Positions 1 to 11,135 are shown, counted from the first letter of the stretch. The stretch: 64,000 nucleotides of DNA from Phycisphaerales bacterium (GCA_016716475.1 JADJWG010000002.1:1476799-1540798); one strand, 5' to 3'. Made by a program: numbers and translations. Notes: generated by a model not told the origin, from the sequence alone.

Positions 1-613
1 TGAGACTCTCGAAGACGATCTCGTTGGTGTGCTCGTAAAGAATCGGTACAACATCGATCGGCACACCGGCGGCCGCCAGACGTTGGGCTTCCGAGAGGAT
101 GTCCCCGGCGTTCTCGTTACCATCGGTGATGAGGATGATGCGGCCCGCGGTGTCCGATGGCAGCAAGGCGAGGGCCATGCGGACCGCACCGGCCAGGTTG
201 CTCTGATCCGGCGCGACCGGCGGACTGAGCGCCTGCAACGCTACGGTCCGCATCGGCGTCTGCTCCACATCGGCCGTGCCGTCGAATGCAATCACCCCGA
301 CGCGATCGTCGATCGGGCGCCATTCCCCCGCCGCCCGCAGAAAGTCCAACGCGCGGCGCTGCCAGTCATCCGGCACACTGCGTGAACGATCAATCAGGAA
401 AACCACCGTGAGGTTGTCGAGCCGCTGCGTGCGCTGCACGCCTGCCAAGGCGAGGATCATCGTAAGCAGTACGAGGCACCGGGCCGTGATGGCAAACCAG
501 CGCCGCACCGGCCCCAATCCAGCGAGCGAACGCACGGACAAGGCCACGATCAGCGGCAGCAGCGCCAGCAGCGCGAGATAGCTGGGCGTTTCAAAGTGAT
601 ACCACGCCAGCAT
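1..613 (-). CDS. VWA-domain membrane protein, 3' end outside window
   Basis: The gene runs off the left edge, so only the N-terminal ~204 residues are seen. The protein starts MLAWYHFETPSYLALLALLP with a hydrophobic segment, an arginine-flanked loop and a second hydrophobic stretch near residues 40-58. A von Willebrand A domain follows: the MIDAS motif reads DRSRS (DxSxS), and a later ILITDGNEN strand fits the conserved TDG of the fold. This architecture (two membrane spans, then VWA) is common in Bat-like or glutamine-amidotransferase-linked planctomycete proteins, where the VWA domain faces the periplasm and binds a metal-dependent ligand. Its partner genes would lie to the left. The ATG was chosen because it opens the first membrane helix. 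Function beyond VWA-mediated protein interaction is unknown. Confidence 0.75.
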   Translation of the reverse strand, partial: MLAWYHFETPSYLALLALLPLIVALSVRSLAGLGPVRRWFAITARCLVLLTMILALAGVQRTQRLDNLTVVFLIDRSRSVPDDWQRRALDFLRAAGEWRPIDDRVGVIAFDGTADVEQTPMRTVALQALSPPVAPDQSNLAGAVRMALALLPSDTAGRIILITDGNENAGDILSEAQRLAAAGVPIDVVPILYEHTNEIVFESL

Positions 614-685
614 TGTGCTTCCCACTCAATGTTCGTAACGGCTGGTTCAGGCGTACCTTGCGTCCACGCAATGTACCACGCTCCG

Positions 686-703
686 CCGGGTGGTAACACC
701 CGG
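686..703 (-). terminator. Hairpin after the NHL lipoprotein gene
   Basis: A perfect 7-bp stem (CCGGGTG/CACCCGG) with a GTAA tetraloop lies between the NHL gene and the VWA gene. It has no clear T-run, so it may only be a weak terminator or an mRNA-stabilising hairpin. Confidence 0.35.
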
Positions 704-743
704 GCACAAGTCACAAAGCAATCGGCCAAGAACTCCATGGCCG

Positions 744-1706
744 TTACGGCCGTTGCCAGCCGGCACCACTTGCACCCTTCAGAACCTGCACCCGATTGTT
801 CCCGGAATCGAGCACGAAGAGCTGGTCGCGCGGCCCGACACTGACGGACCATGGGTATGCCAGTTCACCCGGCCGGCGACCGGCAGAGCCCCAGGTGCCA
901 AGTGAGCGTCCCGCCCGATCGAAGCGCTGAATGCGGCTGTTCCCGTATTCCGCCACCACGAGTGTACCGTCCGCGAGCCAGTCGAGCCCATAGGGAAAAC
1001 GCATTTGTCCCGGTGCCCGGCCGCTCTGGCCAAAGGCGGCGAGAAACTCGCCGCTGCGGGTGAAACTGCAGATCCGATGATTGCACGAGTCCGCCACCCA
1101 GAGCACCCCCTCCCGGTCGAACACAAGCGCTTGCGGCCGTTGCAACTCGCCCGGACCATTACCCGGCTGCCCGAAGCTGAAGAGGTAGTCCCCCTCCGGG
1201 CTGAATTTACTGATGCGGTCATTGCCGCCGTACTCGCCGACAAAGATGAAACCGTCGGCATCCACGGCGACATCCGTCGGCATGATGAACTGACCCGGAC
1301 CACGGCCGCGTTGCCCGCCCATCATGCGGACGAGCGTGCCGTCCGGCTCGTAGATCGCGACGCGGGCGTAGTGCGTATCGGCGATGTAGATGCGCCCGTC
1401 CGGCCCCATGCCGAAGCCCGTCGGCTTGCCGGCGGCCACCTCCGGCATGGTCCACTCGCGCACAAACTCCCCGGTGGCGGTGAGTACCTGGATTCTGCCG
1501 ACCTTATCGACCACGTAGTAGAGGCCGTCGAGTCCAACGAACGACGCCCGGGGATAGCTGAACTCTACCGGTCCGAGTCCGGTGCGCCCGAAGATCCGGA
1601 GCACCGTGCTCGCGCCGGGCGACTGGCCGCGTTCTTCGCAGCCGCCCACCATCCAGGATGCGGCCAGGAGCAAGGCAACTCTCAGACCGCCTCTGAACCG
1701 CGACAT
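744..1706 (-). CDS. NHL-repeat lipoprotein
   Basis: About 320 residues. The N-terminus has a positively charged start, a hydrophobic core and a lipobox ending MVGGC, so the protein is predicted to be exported and lipid-anchored. The rest is a run of NHL-type beta-propeller blades with recurring patterns such as PTGFGMGPDGRIYIADT, VADSCNHRI, VAEYGNSRIQRFD and VLDSGNNRVQVL, covering essentially the full mature protein (about six blades). NHL propellers are usually binding scaffolds for proteins or sugars, and no catalytic residues can be inferred. An upstream in-frame ATG at 1727 is possible; the one used here sits directly before the signal peptide. It lies in a minus-strand run with two exported thioredoxin-like proteins and the VWA protein. 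Confidence 0.8.
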   Translation of the reverse strand: MSRFRGGLRVALLLAASWMVGGCEERGQSPGASTVLRIFGRTGLGPVEFSYPRASFVGLDGLYYVVDKVGRIQVLTATGEFVREWTMPEVAAGKPTGFGMGPDGRIYIADTHYARVAIYEPDGTLVRMMGGQRGRGPGQFIMPTDVAVDADGFIFVGEYGGNDRISKFSPEGDYLFSFGQPGNGPGELQRPQALVFDREGVLWVADSCNHRICSFTRSGEFLAAFGQSGRAPGQMRFPYGLDWLADGTLVVAEYGNSRIQRFDRAGRSLGTWGSAGRRPGELAYPWSVSVGPRDQLFVLDSGNNRVQVLKGASGAGWQRP

Positions 1707-1763
1707 TTGATCCAGTCCAATGGCCATGGGACACCGCGCACGCGCCGACCCACATTGCGTCGG

Positions 1764-2222
1764 TTATGTGCCAGGCAGACGCGGCAGCGGCAGCTTCAAC
1801 CCGGACGGGCTGCTCTCCGTGCCGTACACCTTGTCCCGCACGCGATGGATCGCGTCAAGCAGCGCCTCCGGGCTGATCGGAGGTTCCAACCGTGCGAGCA
1901 GTTCGCCGCTCGGCCCGATCAGCACGATCGCCGGAACCAGGTCGACACCCCACTGCTCCGCAAATGGCAGGTAGGCATCGTAGTCAAGTTGGACACACAC
2001 CAGACGGTCGGCTTCGGCGCGTACTTCCGCATCCGCCAGCACTCGCTCCTCAAACCGCGTGCATGCCACCGAGTACCAGCTTCGGAAATACACCAGCGTG
2101 ATCGCACTTCGCTCACGGGCGCGATAGTGTGCTTCCTGGTACGGCCGAGGGTCCCACTTCGGGCCCGCCGTGCAGCCAGCAAGGCCGATACAGAACAGGC
2201 CGGACAGCAGCAAGACTGCCAT
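1764..2222 (-). CDS. Thioredoxin-fold lipoprotein
   Basis: About 152 residues with a signal peptide and lipobox (LAGC), then a thioredoxin-like domain. The segment YFRSWYSVACTRFEERVLAD resembles the DsbD-gamma/thioredoxin_7 active-site region, but only one cysteine is present, so the usual CxxC pair is missing. The conserved cis-proline region is recognisable as VDLVPAIVLIGPSGE. The protein may be a thiol-dependent chaperone or a mono-cysteine oxidoreductase on the outer leaflet. The start was moved downstream to the ATG that opens the signal peptide. It is next to another exported redoxin, which suggests envelope redox work. Confidence 0.7.
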   Translation of the reverse strand: MAVLLLSGLFCIGLAGCTAGPKWDPRPYQEAHYRARERSAITLVYFRSWYSVACTRFEERVLADAEVRAEADRLVCVQLDYDAYLPFAEQWGVDLVPAIVLIGPSGELLARLEPPISPEALLDAIHRVRDKVYGTESSPSGLKLPLPRLPGT

Positions 2223-2473
2223 CCGGCCCAGCGTACGTCGGTCGTGAGAGCGGATCAGCGGAAGCTCAGCAACGCATGCCAAGGCGGGGTTAGCGCTTGT
2301 TCTCGCAGCGGCGAAGAACTTCACTCCCACCTCCCAGCGTCGCACCGTACTTCAAAACCATCCCCACTTACCCTGCCCCCTGGTAGACAGGCCGGGAAAG
2401 GGGCGTTCTGCAACGGAATCTCAACCCGCCCCCCTACCCCGCCCTGACAGGGAGGGGAGGGTCTGGGAAACTC

Positions 2474-3103
2474 CTAGTACTTGACCGTGCAACCCCAGGG
2501 GCGCGTCTCGGCCACGGGTACTTCCTTGCCGTCGAGCGCGGCCTGAATCGCGTCATCCACGTAGTTCCGGACTTCGGAAGCTTCCTTGTTTCCGTGCTGG
2601 TCGTTGTGCAGCGCGCCGGCGTACACGAGCTTGCCCTTGGCGATCACGAACACATGCGGCGTGACCTTGGCGTCATAGCGGCGGCCGACCGCGCCATCAT
2701 TGTCCATCAGGATCGTCTTGAAGGGCAGTTCCTTGTCCTTGATGTACTTCACATTCTCTTCGGCCTTCCGAGTACGCGTGCTCTCGATCGGCATCCAGAT
2801 CACGTCCTTGTCGGCGTATTTCTTCACCAGCTCCTTCACGTGCGGAATCGACCGGATCACCCACGGGCACTCCTGGTTGGTCCACTCGAGCACGACCACC
2901 TTGTCCTGATGGTCGGAAAGCTTCCATTCCGTGCCACAGCAACCCTTTAGCGTGAAGTCCGGCGCAGCTTCGCCCACCTTCGCGGTCTTCGGCGCCTCAT
3001 CTTTCTTCCCATCGTCCTTCTTCGCGCCTTCCTGCGCGAACACGACCCCACCCGCCAGCAACCCAAAGGTCAGCAGCGCCAATAGCTTACGCTCGATTTG
3101 CAT
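2474..3103 (-). CDS. Exported redoxin (AhpC/TSA-thioredoxin family)
   Basis: 209 residues with a cleavable signal peptide (cleavage likely after VVFAQ), a Lys/Asp-rich linker, then a redoxin domain beginning VGEAAPDFTLKG. The strand VVVLEWTNQECPWV carries a single active-site-position cysteine instead of CxxC, and an additional GCC pair sits in the N-terminal DFTL segment. The cis-Pro loop reads KVTPHVFVI. Proteins of this type are annotated as thioredoxin-family or peroxiredoxin-like and are frequent in Planctomycetota. Substrate is unknown. The gene is followed by a GC-rich intergenic stretch of about 130 bases before the thioredoxin-fold lipoprotein. Confidence 0.8.
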   Translation of the reverse strand: MQIERKLLALLTFGLLAGGVVFAQEGAKKDDGKKDEAPKTAKVGEAAPDFTLKGCCGTEWKLSDHQDKVVVLEWTNQECPWVIRSIPHVKELVKKYADKDVIWMPIESTRTRKAEENVKYIKDKELPFKTILMDNDGAVGRRYDAKVTPHVFVIAKGKLVYAGALHNDQHGNKEASEVRNYVDDAIQAALDGKEVPVAETRPWGCTVKY

Positions 3104-3212
3104 GGAATCAGTCTCCTCACCAAAATGCGTCTCGGCTCAAGGTCGATTGTAGCCCGCTGCGCACACATCGCCAGTGCGGACCGTCGATCTCACCGCTGAA
3201 TGGGCTGAGCGC

Positions 3213-4124
3213 ATGTGCACTTTTGACTCCGTACCCGAGAGTGAACTCGCTGAAGCGCTGCCGCTGCTGCTCGCACCACCCGAGATCCCCGGCGGCGCCC
3301 CCGCGGCGGCGGTGCGGCAGTTCCGCACTTACCTGGCTGACAGTCCCATGACGTGGTGGGGCCTGCGCTGCGGTCCTTCTACCGCACCGCGGGCGATCGT
3401 AGGCGCACTGCTGTTACCCGGCCGGACTGCCATCCTGCTGCTGCCCCAGCCCCACGCGCCCGGAATCGCTCCCAGGTTGCAGTCGAAAATTGTCCACGCG
3501 GCCCTCGAGCAGCTTGCCGCACACGCATTGCATTACGTCCAGGCGTTGGTCGAACCGCACTCGGCCGGACGCAGGGAGTTGCTGGTGCAATCGGGCTTCC
3601 GTCATCTGACCCGGCTGATCTACCTGGAACGCGACGCTACTTATCCGTGGGTCGACGAACCTGATCCGGCCCGGGCGGAGTGGCAGAACTTTACCCCCGC
3701 CGCGGCCACGGTATTCACCGAGGTCATTCAACAGACATACGAAGCCAGTGAAGACTGTCCGGAACTCTCAGGGCTGCGGCCGATGGAGGACGTACTCGCC
3801 TCGCACAAGGCGTCCGGGCGCTTCGTGCCCGCACTGTGGGAAATCGTGCGTGTCGAGGGCGCGGCGGCCGGCTGCCTCTTGTTGGCGGAACTCCCGCAGG
3901 CAACCGCACTTGAGGTCGTGTACATGGGTGTCGTCCCGTCGTTTCGCGGCCGCGGTGTAGGCGACCTGCTGCTGCGCCGTGCGCTGGCACAGTGCCGCGC
4001 ACGCCGTGTGCGGCAACTCACGCTGGTCGTCGACGCCCGCAACACACCCGCAAGGCGACTGTATGCGCGCTTCGGTTTACAGCCCGTGACAGAGCGCGAC
4101 GCGTGGCTCAAAACGTGGTCGTAA
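3213..4124 (+). CDS. GNAT-family N-acetyltransferase
   Basis: About 303 residues. The C-terminal ~120 residues form a GNAT domain: motif A is VVYMGVVPSFRGRGVGDLLL, which contains the acetyl-CoA pyrophosphate-binding RxxGxG pattern, followed by the motif B region LVVDARNTPARRLYARFGL. The N-terminal half looks like a degenerate second GNAT module, as in tandem-GNAT proteins. The acceptor is unknown. A GTG start at 3174 is also possible; the internal ATG was preferred because the protein then begins at a natural-looking boundary, though neither start has a strong ribosome site. It is codirectional with dnaA, 280 bases upstream of it. Confidence 0.75.
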   Translation: MCTFDSVPESELAEALPLLLAPPEIPGGAPAAAVRQFRTYLADSPMTWWGLRCGPSTAPRAIVGALLLPGRTAILLLPQPHAPGIAPRLQSKIVHAALEQLAAHALHYVQALVEPHSAGRRELLVQSGFRHLTRLIYLERDATYPWVDEPDPARAEWQNFTPAAATVFTEVIQQTYEASEDCPELSGLRPMEDVLASHKASGRFVPALWEIVRVEGAAAGCLLLAELPQATALEVVYMGVVPSFRGRGVGDLLLRRALAQCRARRVRQLTLVVDARNTPARRLYARFGLQPVTERDAWLKTWS

Positions 4125-4177
4125 GCGGCGCGCGGCGCCCGCCGGTGTCCGACCTGTGGACGCTTGCCGGGACAGAC

Positions 4178-4186
4178 TGTGGATAA
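4178..4186 (-). promoter_or_regulatory. Perfect DnaA box upstream of dnaA
   Basis: Minus strand reads TTATCCACA, the consensus DnaA box. It sits in the 278-base intergenic region before dnaA, next to a T-run at about 4202-4208. A degenerate copy (TGTGGACGC on the plus strand) lies near 4155. One strong box could serve dnaA autoregulation; too few boxes are visible to call a chromosomal origin. Confidence 0.6.
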
Positions 4187-4402
4187 GCTGTGAATGACGG
4201 ATTTTTTTGTGTGCTTCAGCGATTGCGAATACGCGGCTTACGCGCATGTGTGTCTACGCAATGAGAACCGGTCATTGCGTCGTTCTCGGACGCGCGGTAT
4301 CATGCCCCTCACGATTGTGTTAGCGGGAAAGGCAACGCTCGATGACCGCCGCTTAACGTTTCGTTTTTCCGTTCGATAGAAGCAGGCGCCCCGAGGTGAA
4401 CC

Positions 4403-5800
4403 GTGGAAGAACCGGTGGTGGAGAAGGTCTGCGCCATTCGTGAACAAGTCGCCCAACGGGTCGGTGCCAACCCGTACCGCACGTGGTTCGGTGGCTCGAC
4501 GCACTTTCAACTGACGGGGGACCGCCTCGATGTCACCGTCGCCAACGCCTTCATCGGCAATTGGATCACTTCGCGCTTCATGAATGACCTGGTCGCGGCT
4601 ACGCGGGATGTGGTGGGCGGCGATCCGAGTGTCGCCATCTGCGTCGCGGCCGACAGCAGCGCGGGCGCTCGCGACGCCCCCGAAGGACCGGCGAGCCCTG
4701 CGCCCATGATGCGCGCGCATCCACCCCCGACGGCCGAGGTCATACTCCGGCGGGAACTGGAGGACTTCGTCGTCGGCCCCTCGAACGAGCTCGCATTCTC
4801 GGTCGCCAATGCCGTCGCGCGCGCCCCCGGCGAGGCCTTCAAGCACCTGGTCATTCACGGCGGCTCCGGCCTCGGCAAGACACACCTGTTGCAGGGGCTC
4901 TGCAATGCACTCACGCGCCGGCACCCGTCGCTGCACTGGTGCTATCTCTCCGGCGAGGAGTTCACCAACGAGTTCATCTACGCGGTCAAGGCCAACCGCC
5001 TGGACGCGTTTCGCAAGCGCTTCCGGCAAGTGGACCTGCTCGTCATCGACGACATCCACTTCCTGGCAAACAAGAAAGGCACGCAAGACGAGTTCCAGCA
5101 TACCTTCGACGCCATCGACGCCTCGGGGAAGGCCGTCGTGCTCTCGTCTGACACGCACCCGCGCAGCATCAGCTCGCTCAGCGAGAAGTTGCTCGATCGC
5201 ATGATCGCAGCCATGATCGTGCGCATCGATCCGCCGGATTACCACACCCGCCGCGAAATCCTCCGCCGGCGGGCCCGCAGCATGCTCGTGACGCTCCCGG
5301 ACGACGTGCTCGATTTCGTCGCCCGGCACGTAACGCGCAACGTCCGCGAGCTGGAAGGGACGCTCTACAAGCTGGCCGCGATCGCATCACTCATGAAGGA
5401 GCCCCTCGGACTCGACCTCGCACGCCGTGCCGTCGAGGATTACGTGTCGGCGATGCGGCCCACCGATGCCCCCGCAATCGAGCGGATGGTAGCGGCCCAT
5501 TTCGGGGTAACTCGCGATGCGCTGCATTCCCGTTCACGTGACCGCAACGTGACTACGGCGCGCAGCATCGCCATGTATCTGATCCGGAAACACACGCGTC
5601 TCAGTCTTCCTGAAATCGGGCGCCTGCTCGGCAACAAGCAACATTCCACCGTGTTGATGGCCGTGCGACGTATCGATGAACTGCTGAACCGTGATGGCGC
5701 GGTCGCGTGGAAGACGCCGGCCGGGCCACGCAGTGTGCCGGGCCGCGAACTGCTCGAGGAGCTTGAGCAGCGCCTCGCACTCGGGCCCGACGCGCACTAG
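4403..5800 (+). CDS. dnaA: Chromosomal replication initiator DnaA
   Basis: 465 residues, normal length. Domain I is short (helicase-loading, about residues 1-85) and is followed by an Ala/Pro-rich linker. The AAA+ core has Walker A GGSGLGKTH, Walker B LLVIDDIHFL and the sensor/arginine-finger region SEKLLDRM. Domain IV carries the DnaA-box-binding helix-turn-helix with the signature LPEIGRLLGNKQHSTVLMA. This departs from the classical GGRDHTTV: Asp is replaced by Gln and Thr by Ser, a variant also seen in planctomycete-like sequences. The GTG start is preceded by a GAGGTG ribosome site. ATP-bound DnaA opens the origin and loads the helicase. No dnaN or recF follows, so this is not the classical dnaA-dnaN-recF-gyrB order. 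Confidence 0.97.
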   Translation: MEEPVVEKVCAIREQVAQRVGANPYRTWFGGSTHFQLTGDRLDVTVANAFIGNWITSRFMNDLVAATRDVVGGDPSVAICVAADSSAGARDAPEGPASPAPMMRAHPPPTAEVILRRELEDFVVGPSNELAFSVANAVARAPGEAFKHLVIHGGSGLGKTHLLQGLCNALTRRHPSLHWCYLSGEEFTNEFIYAVKANRLDAFRKRFRQVDLLVIDDIHFLANKKGTQDEFQHTFDAIDASGKAVVLSSDTHPRSISSLSEKLLDRMIAAMIVRIDPPDYHTRREILRRRARSMLVTLPDDVLDFVARHVTRNVRELEGTLYKLAAIASLMKEPLGLDLARRAVEDYVSAMRPTDAPAIERMVAAHFGVTRDALHSRSRDRNVTTARSIAMYLIRKHTRLSLPEIGRLLGNKQHSTVLMAVRRIDELLNRDGAVAWKTPAGPRSVPGRELLEELEQRLALGPDAH

Positions 5801-5820
5801 CGCGCCCCCGGCGTCAACGG

Positions 5821-5840
5821 CGGCGGCATGGAGGCCGCCG
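5821..5840 (+). terminator. Possible dnaA terminator hairpin
   Basis: A 7-bp perfect stem (CGGCGGC/GCCGCCG) with a 6-base loop lies 20 bases after the dnaA stop and is followed by a pyrimidine-rich tract (TTTCCTTCCTCCC) rather than a pure T-run. Confidence 0.35.
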
Positions 5841-5935
5841 ACCGTTTCCTTCCTCCCCTGCCCCCCCGCGCTACCCCCAACGACACGAATGGACAGAAGC
5901 CGACGAACCCACCCCGCACTTGGGCAGCGCTGCGA

Positions 5936-5941
5936 TATAAT
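5936..5941 (+). promoter_or_regulatory. Candidate -10 box for the FHA/PP2C gene
   Basis: A perfect TATAAT sits 64 bases upstream of the FHA-GAF-PP2C start. No convincing -35 hexamer is found at 16-18 bases, so this is only a suggestion of a separate promoter from dnaA. Confidence 0.35.
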
Positions 5942-6004
5942 GGCGGAGTGCACCTGGAAACTCGTGCCGGTGCACGGTGACCGACGTTCAGGATCGCTCG
6001 GGCA

Positions 6005-7636
6005 ATGACACCCAATCTGGTCGTACGCAATCCGGATGGCTCGACCCGTTCCATCCCCGTGTCCCGCAAACCGATCACGGTGGGACGCGCGGAGACGTGC
6101 GACATCGTGCTACCCTTCGATCATGAGGTCTCGCGTGAACACGCGCGGGTCTGGCTTGACGAACAGAGTCGCATCCTCGTCCAGGACTACCGTTCCAAGA
6201 ACGGCACGCGCGTCGACGGCGGCGATCCGTTCCACAACGCGGTCCGCGCCGCCCGGCACAGTATCCGCATCGGCGAGTACGAACTCGAAATCGTCCACCC
6301 TAAGCCGTGGGTGCGCCACGAGTCGGAGGGCGTGGCGTTCACCCCTGACACCGCTACCGACAATACGCAGTTTTTCCCCTCGACGCGCGGCCTCGACCTC
6401 AACCAGCAGCGCCTTGCCCTGCTCATGAGTCTCACCGAGCGTATCGGCGGCGCATTCGAGCTCAAACAAATGCTCGAACAGGCCCTCGATGCCTGTTGTG
6501 AGGCACTCGGTTTTGAACGCGGCCTGCTCGCGCTCAAGACCCAGCGCGGCGAGCCCGAGCTGCCCATCACCCGCAACGTGCAGCGCGATGAAACCGGCGC
6601 CTTCAAGATCAGCCGCACGCTGATCAACAAAGCCCTCGTCGAGGGTCAGCGCGCCGTCGTCAACAACCCCGCCGTGGACCTGGCCGACAATCTCAGCGAG
6701 AGTCTCGTCCGCTTCCCGATCTGTTCCGCCCTGTGCGTCCCCATCATGCACCGGGAACAGATTCTCGGGGTGGTTTACGGTGATCGCACCACCCACGGCA
6801 CCACCTACAGTGGTGAAGACGTCGACTTCCTCGCCGCCATCGCTCGCCAGGTCGGTGTGGGGATCGAGAACCTGCGCCTCTTCCAGTCCCAGCTTGACAT
6901 GGAGCGCATGCGCCATGAACTCGCGCAGGCGCGCATCATCCAGCAACGGCTGTTGCCGGATTCCCCGCTCCTCGCCGGACGCATCGCCCTCGCCGGCCAC
7001 AACGAACCCTCCGCGGCCGTTGGTGGTGACTATTTCGACTATTTCCCGCTGGCCGACGGCCAGATCGGCTTCACCGTCGCCGACGTCACCGGCCACGGAC
7101 TCGCCGCCGCTCTCATCATGGCCAACCTGCAGGCCGCGGTGCGCGTCGCTCTTACGCCCGACGCACCGCTCCCCGAGATCGTTGGGCGCCTCAACGACCT
7201 GATCTGCCGCAACACCGAGGCCTCGACTTTCATCACTGGCATCTTTGGCCGCATCTGTGCGGAAACCGGGGTGGTCGAGTACGTCAACGCCGGACACCCG
7301 GCCCCCCTGCTCATCCGCGGCCAGCGGGTCGCCCCGGATCTCGACGGGTTTGCGCTGCCGCTGGGCATCGAGCCCGACGAACGGTACACGCTGCGCCGCA
7401 TCGAGCCCGACGGCGAGCTGCGCGCCGCCCTCTTCTACACGGATGGTCTGATCGAAGCGCAGGATGCCCAGGGTGCCCTGTTGCATGTCGAGCCGGTGGT
7501 CGAAGCGCTCGCCGGCCTGCGTTCGTGGGCACCCGACCAGCTTCTGCGGCACACGCTCGGCCTGGTCAAGCGACACCTGGCCGGCCGAAACAACGCCGAC
7601 GACCTCACCCTGCTCGGCCTGCAGTACAAGACCTGA
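6005..7636 (+). CDS. FHA-GAF-SpoIIE (PP2C) serine phosphatase
   Basis: 543 residues in three domains. Residues ~20-95 form an FHA phosphothreonine-binding domain with GRAETCDIVLP and the SREHARV motif. Residues ~145-295 are a GAF sensor domain, ending in ARQVGVGIENLRLF, with a short coiled coil to about 325. Residues ~330-540 are a SpoIIE/RsbU-type PP2C phosphatase with the metal-binding GGDYFDYFPL, the ADVTGHGLAAAL motif and YTDGLIEAQD. The family dephosphorylates anti-sigma-factor antagonists (partner switching); the FHA domain would dock it onto a Ser/Thr-kinase-phosphorylated partner. No anti-sigma antagonist is adjacent. It is codirectional with dnaA but has its own possible -10 box. Confidence 0.9.
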   Translation: MTPNLVVRNPDGSTRSIPVSRKPITVGRAETCDIVLPFDHEVSREHARVWLDEQSRILVQDYRSKNGTRVDGGDPFHNAVRAARHSIRIGEYELEIVHPKPWVRHESEGVAFTPDTATDNTQFFPSTRGLDLNQQRLALLMSLTERIGGAFELKQMLEQALDACCEALGFERGLLALKTQRGEPELPITRNVQRDETGAFKISRTLINKALVEGQRAVVNNPAVDLADNLSESLVRFPICSALCVPIMHREQILGVVYGDRTTHGTTYSGEDVDFLAAIARQVGVGIENLRLFQSQLDMERMRHELAQARIIQQRLLPDSPLLAGRIALAGHNEPSAAVGGDYFDYFPLADGQIGFTVADVTGHGLAAALIMANLQAAVRVALTPDAPLPEIVGRLNDLICRNTEASTFITGIFGRICAETGVVEYVNAGHPAPLLIRGQRVAPDLDGFALPLGIEPDERYTLRRIEPDGELRAALFYTDGLIEAQDAQGALLHVEPVVEALAGLRSWAPDQLLRHTLGLVKRHLAGRNNADDLTLLGLQYKT

Positions 7637-7724
7637 CCCGGACACCCCGTTCTACTCTGCGAGGTTCCCCGGCGCCCCCCCGCCGTTTGACCCAGGAGCG
7701 CGGTGCCACGGGGTCCGTTCACAC

Positions 7725-8024
7725 TCAGGCCGCCGCGGGGAAAGCCAGCCAGTCTCTCCGGGGATCGAAGATGCGCTGGCCACAGGTGGCACAGTAACGC
7801 GGGCGGGTGGGGCCACGCTCGGCAGGCCAATGCCCGCAGTTCTCGCACCGCTCGGGCTCCTCGGTGTTGCGCATGAATTCCTCGTAGCGCCATCGCTCCC
7901 TGCGGTCGGCACGCTGGAGCAGCCAGGTGAGCAAGCTCCCAACCACAAACAGGAGCAGGATGCCGCCCAGGTAGATACTCATGACGACGATGACGGCGTA
8001 CAGCCCTTCGGAGATGGCTAGCAT
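7725..8024 (-). CDS. Small membrane protein with C-terminal zinc ribbon
   Basis: 99 residues. One transmembrane helix (about residues 8-35, IVVMSIYLGGILLLFVVGSL) is followed by a charged linker and two CxxC knuckles (CENC and CATC) spaced 15 residues apart, the pattern of a rubredoxin-like zinc ribbon. The start was set to an ATG preceded by GGGGAG. No enzyme activity can be inferred; such proteins often serve as small membrane scaffolds. It is transcribed toward the FHA-PP2C gene end (convergent). Confidence 0.65.
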   Translation of the reverse strand: MLAISEGLYAVIVVMSIYLGGILLLFVVGSLLTWLLQRADRRERWRYEEFMRNTEEPERCENCGHWPAERGPTRPRYCATCGQRIFDPRRDWLAFPAAA

Positions 8025-8166
8025 GGACCAACTCCCCATTACCTGTACCTGTCAGATTAGCAGTCTCGTGGCCGCCGACCAAGCGGATATTCCCCTGGAA
8101 TGTCCGGAGCTCCGCCCGGTTATGCCGTGGGCCGCAGGCGTCGGCGCACCATGGACGCCCAATCAC

Positions 8167-8859
8167 TTAACCTGCGTCAGGTGCAGCACTTCGCCGCGTG
8201 ACGCCCAGCAGGAACCCCAGGACAATCGCGAGCAATGCTGCGACAAAGACGCGCCACTCCGGAGGCAGCGAGTAGTTGAACGTCTGTGCCGCGGTCCAGA
8301 ACAGCAGGGTCTTCGGCAGGAACAGCAGCAGAAGCTGGGTGTCCGCCTGGCGTGCATAGGCCCCAAGACTCCAGGTCCGACCGCCGTTGGCAATCACGAA
8401 GTCACAATAGTTGTGGGTGACCATCATGCCCCAACCATACATCCCCAGGCCGTTGAGCCAGAAGCTCTTCGAGAAAGCCAGCCAAAGCGCCGACGAGACT
8501 CCCGGGACGTGTTGCGCCCAGAGCCCCGCGGCGACCAGCCCCTCCACCGCGAACGAGAACGCGGGAAACGCGACTGCAAACCACAGGCCGAACAGGCCCC
8601 AAACCAAAGCGCGCGGTAGCGGCCGTCCGAGGTGCCAGGTACCTGCGGTCAGACGCTGTTTGAGGAGTTCGCCGAAAGTGCCGAGGAAGAAGAGCTTCAC
8701 GAAGCCAGCGAGGAACGGATGCGCCCGCGTCAGTTCGGCGAACAAGCCGGGCCAACCCAGCGCGAACGTGACGACGGCCACCGATCCCGACAGGAACACG
8801 CCAACGGTCGCCACGCTGCCACGCTGCACCGCACTCGCAGACCGCCTCCCAGCGCTCAT
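8167..8859 (-). CDS. Polytopic membrane protein of unknown function
   Basis: About 230 residues with five or six hydrophobic segments (for example VFLSGSVAVVTFALGWPGLF, LVWGLFGLWFAVAFPAFSFA, VFVAALLAIVLGFLLGV). Conserved-looking polar/aromatic stretches lie between helices: KLFFLGTFGELLKQRL, FSKSFWLNGLGMYGWGMM and THNYCDFVI. I do not recognise the family; alternation of the helices with LLKQRL- and NYCDF-type motifs hints at a Mpv17/PMP22-like small channel, but this is not secure. The gene begins 71 bases after the POT transporter stop and is probably cotranscribed with it. Confidence 0.6.
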   Translation of the reverse strand: MSAGRRSASAVQRGSVATVGVFLSGSVAVVTFALGWPGLFAELTRAHPFLAGFVKLFFLGTFGELLKQRLTAGTWHLGRPLPRALVWGLFGLWFAVAFPAFSFAVEGLVAAGLWAQHVPGVSSALWLAFSKSFWLNGLGMYGWGMMVTHNYCDFVIANGGRTWSLGAYARQADTQLLLLFLPKTLLFWTAAQTFNYSLPPEWRVFVAALLAIVLGFLLGVTRRSAAPDAG

Positions 8860-8930
8860 CGCCGCTCGACTCCACTCTGTTCGCAGCCACAGCGCCACCG
8901 CGCAGACGACAGCACGTGCCTGCCGCGCCG

Positions 8931-11135
<2,205 letters not shown>

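Noticed and set aside
1005..2447. Long plus-strand open frame opposite the NHL and thioredoxin-like genes
   Set aside because: It is antisense to two genes with clear lipoprotein signals and motifs and has no recognisable domain; high GC gives such shadows.
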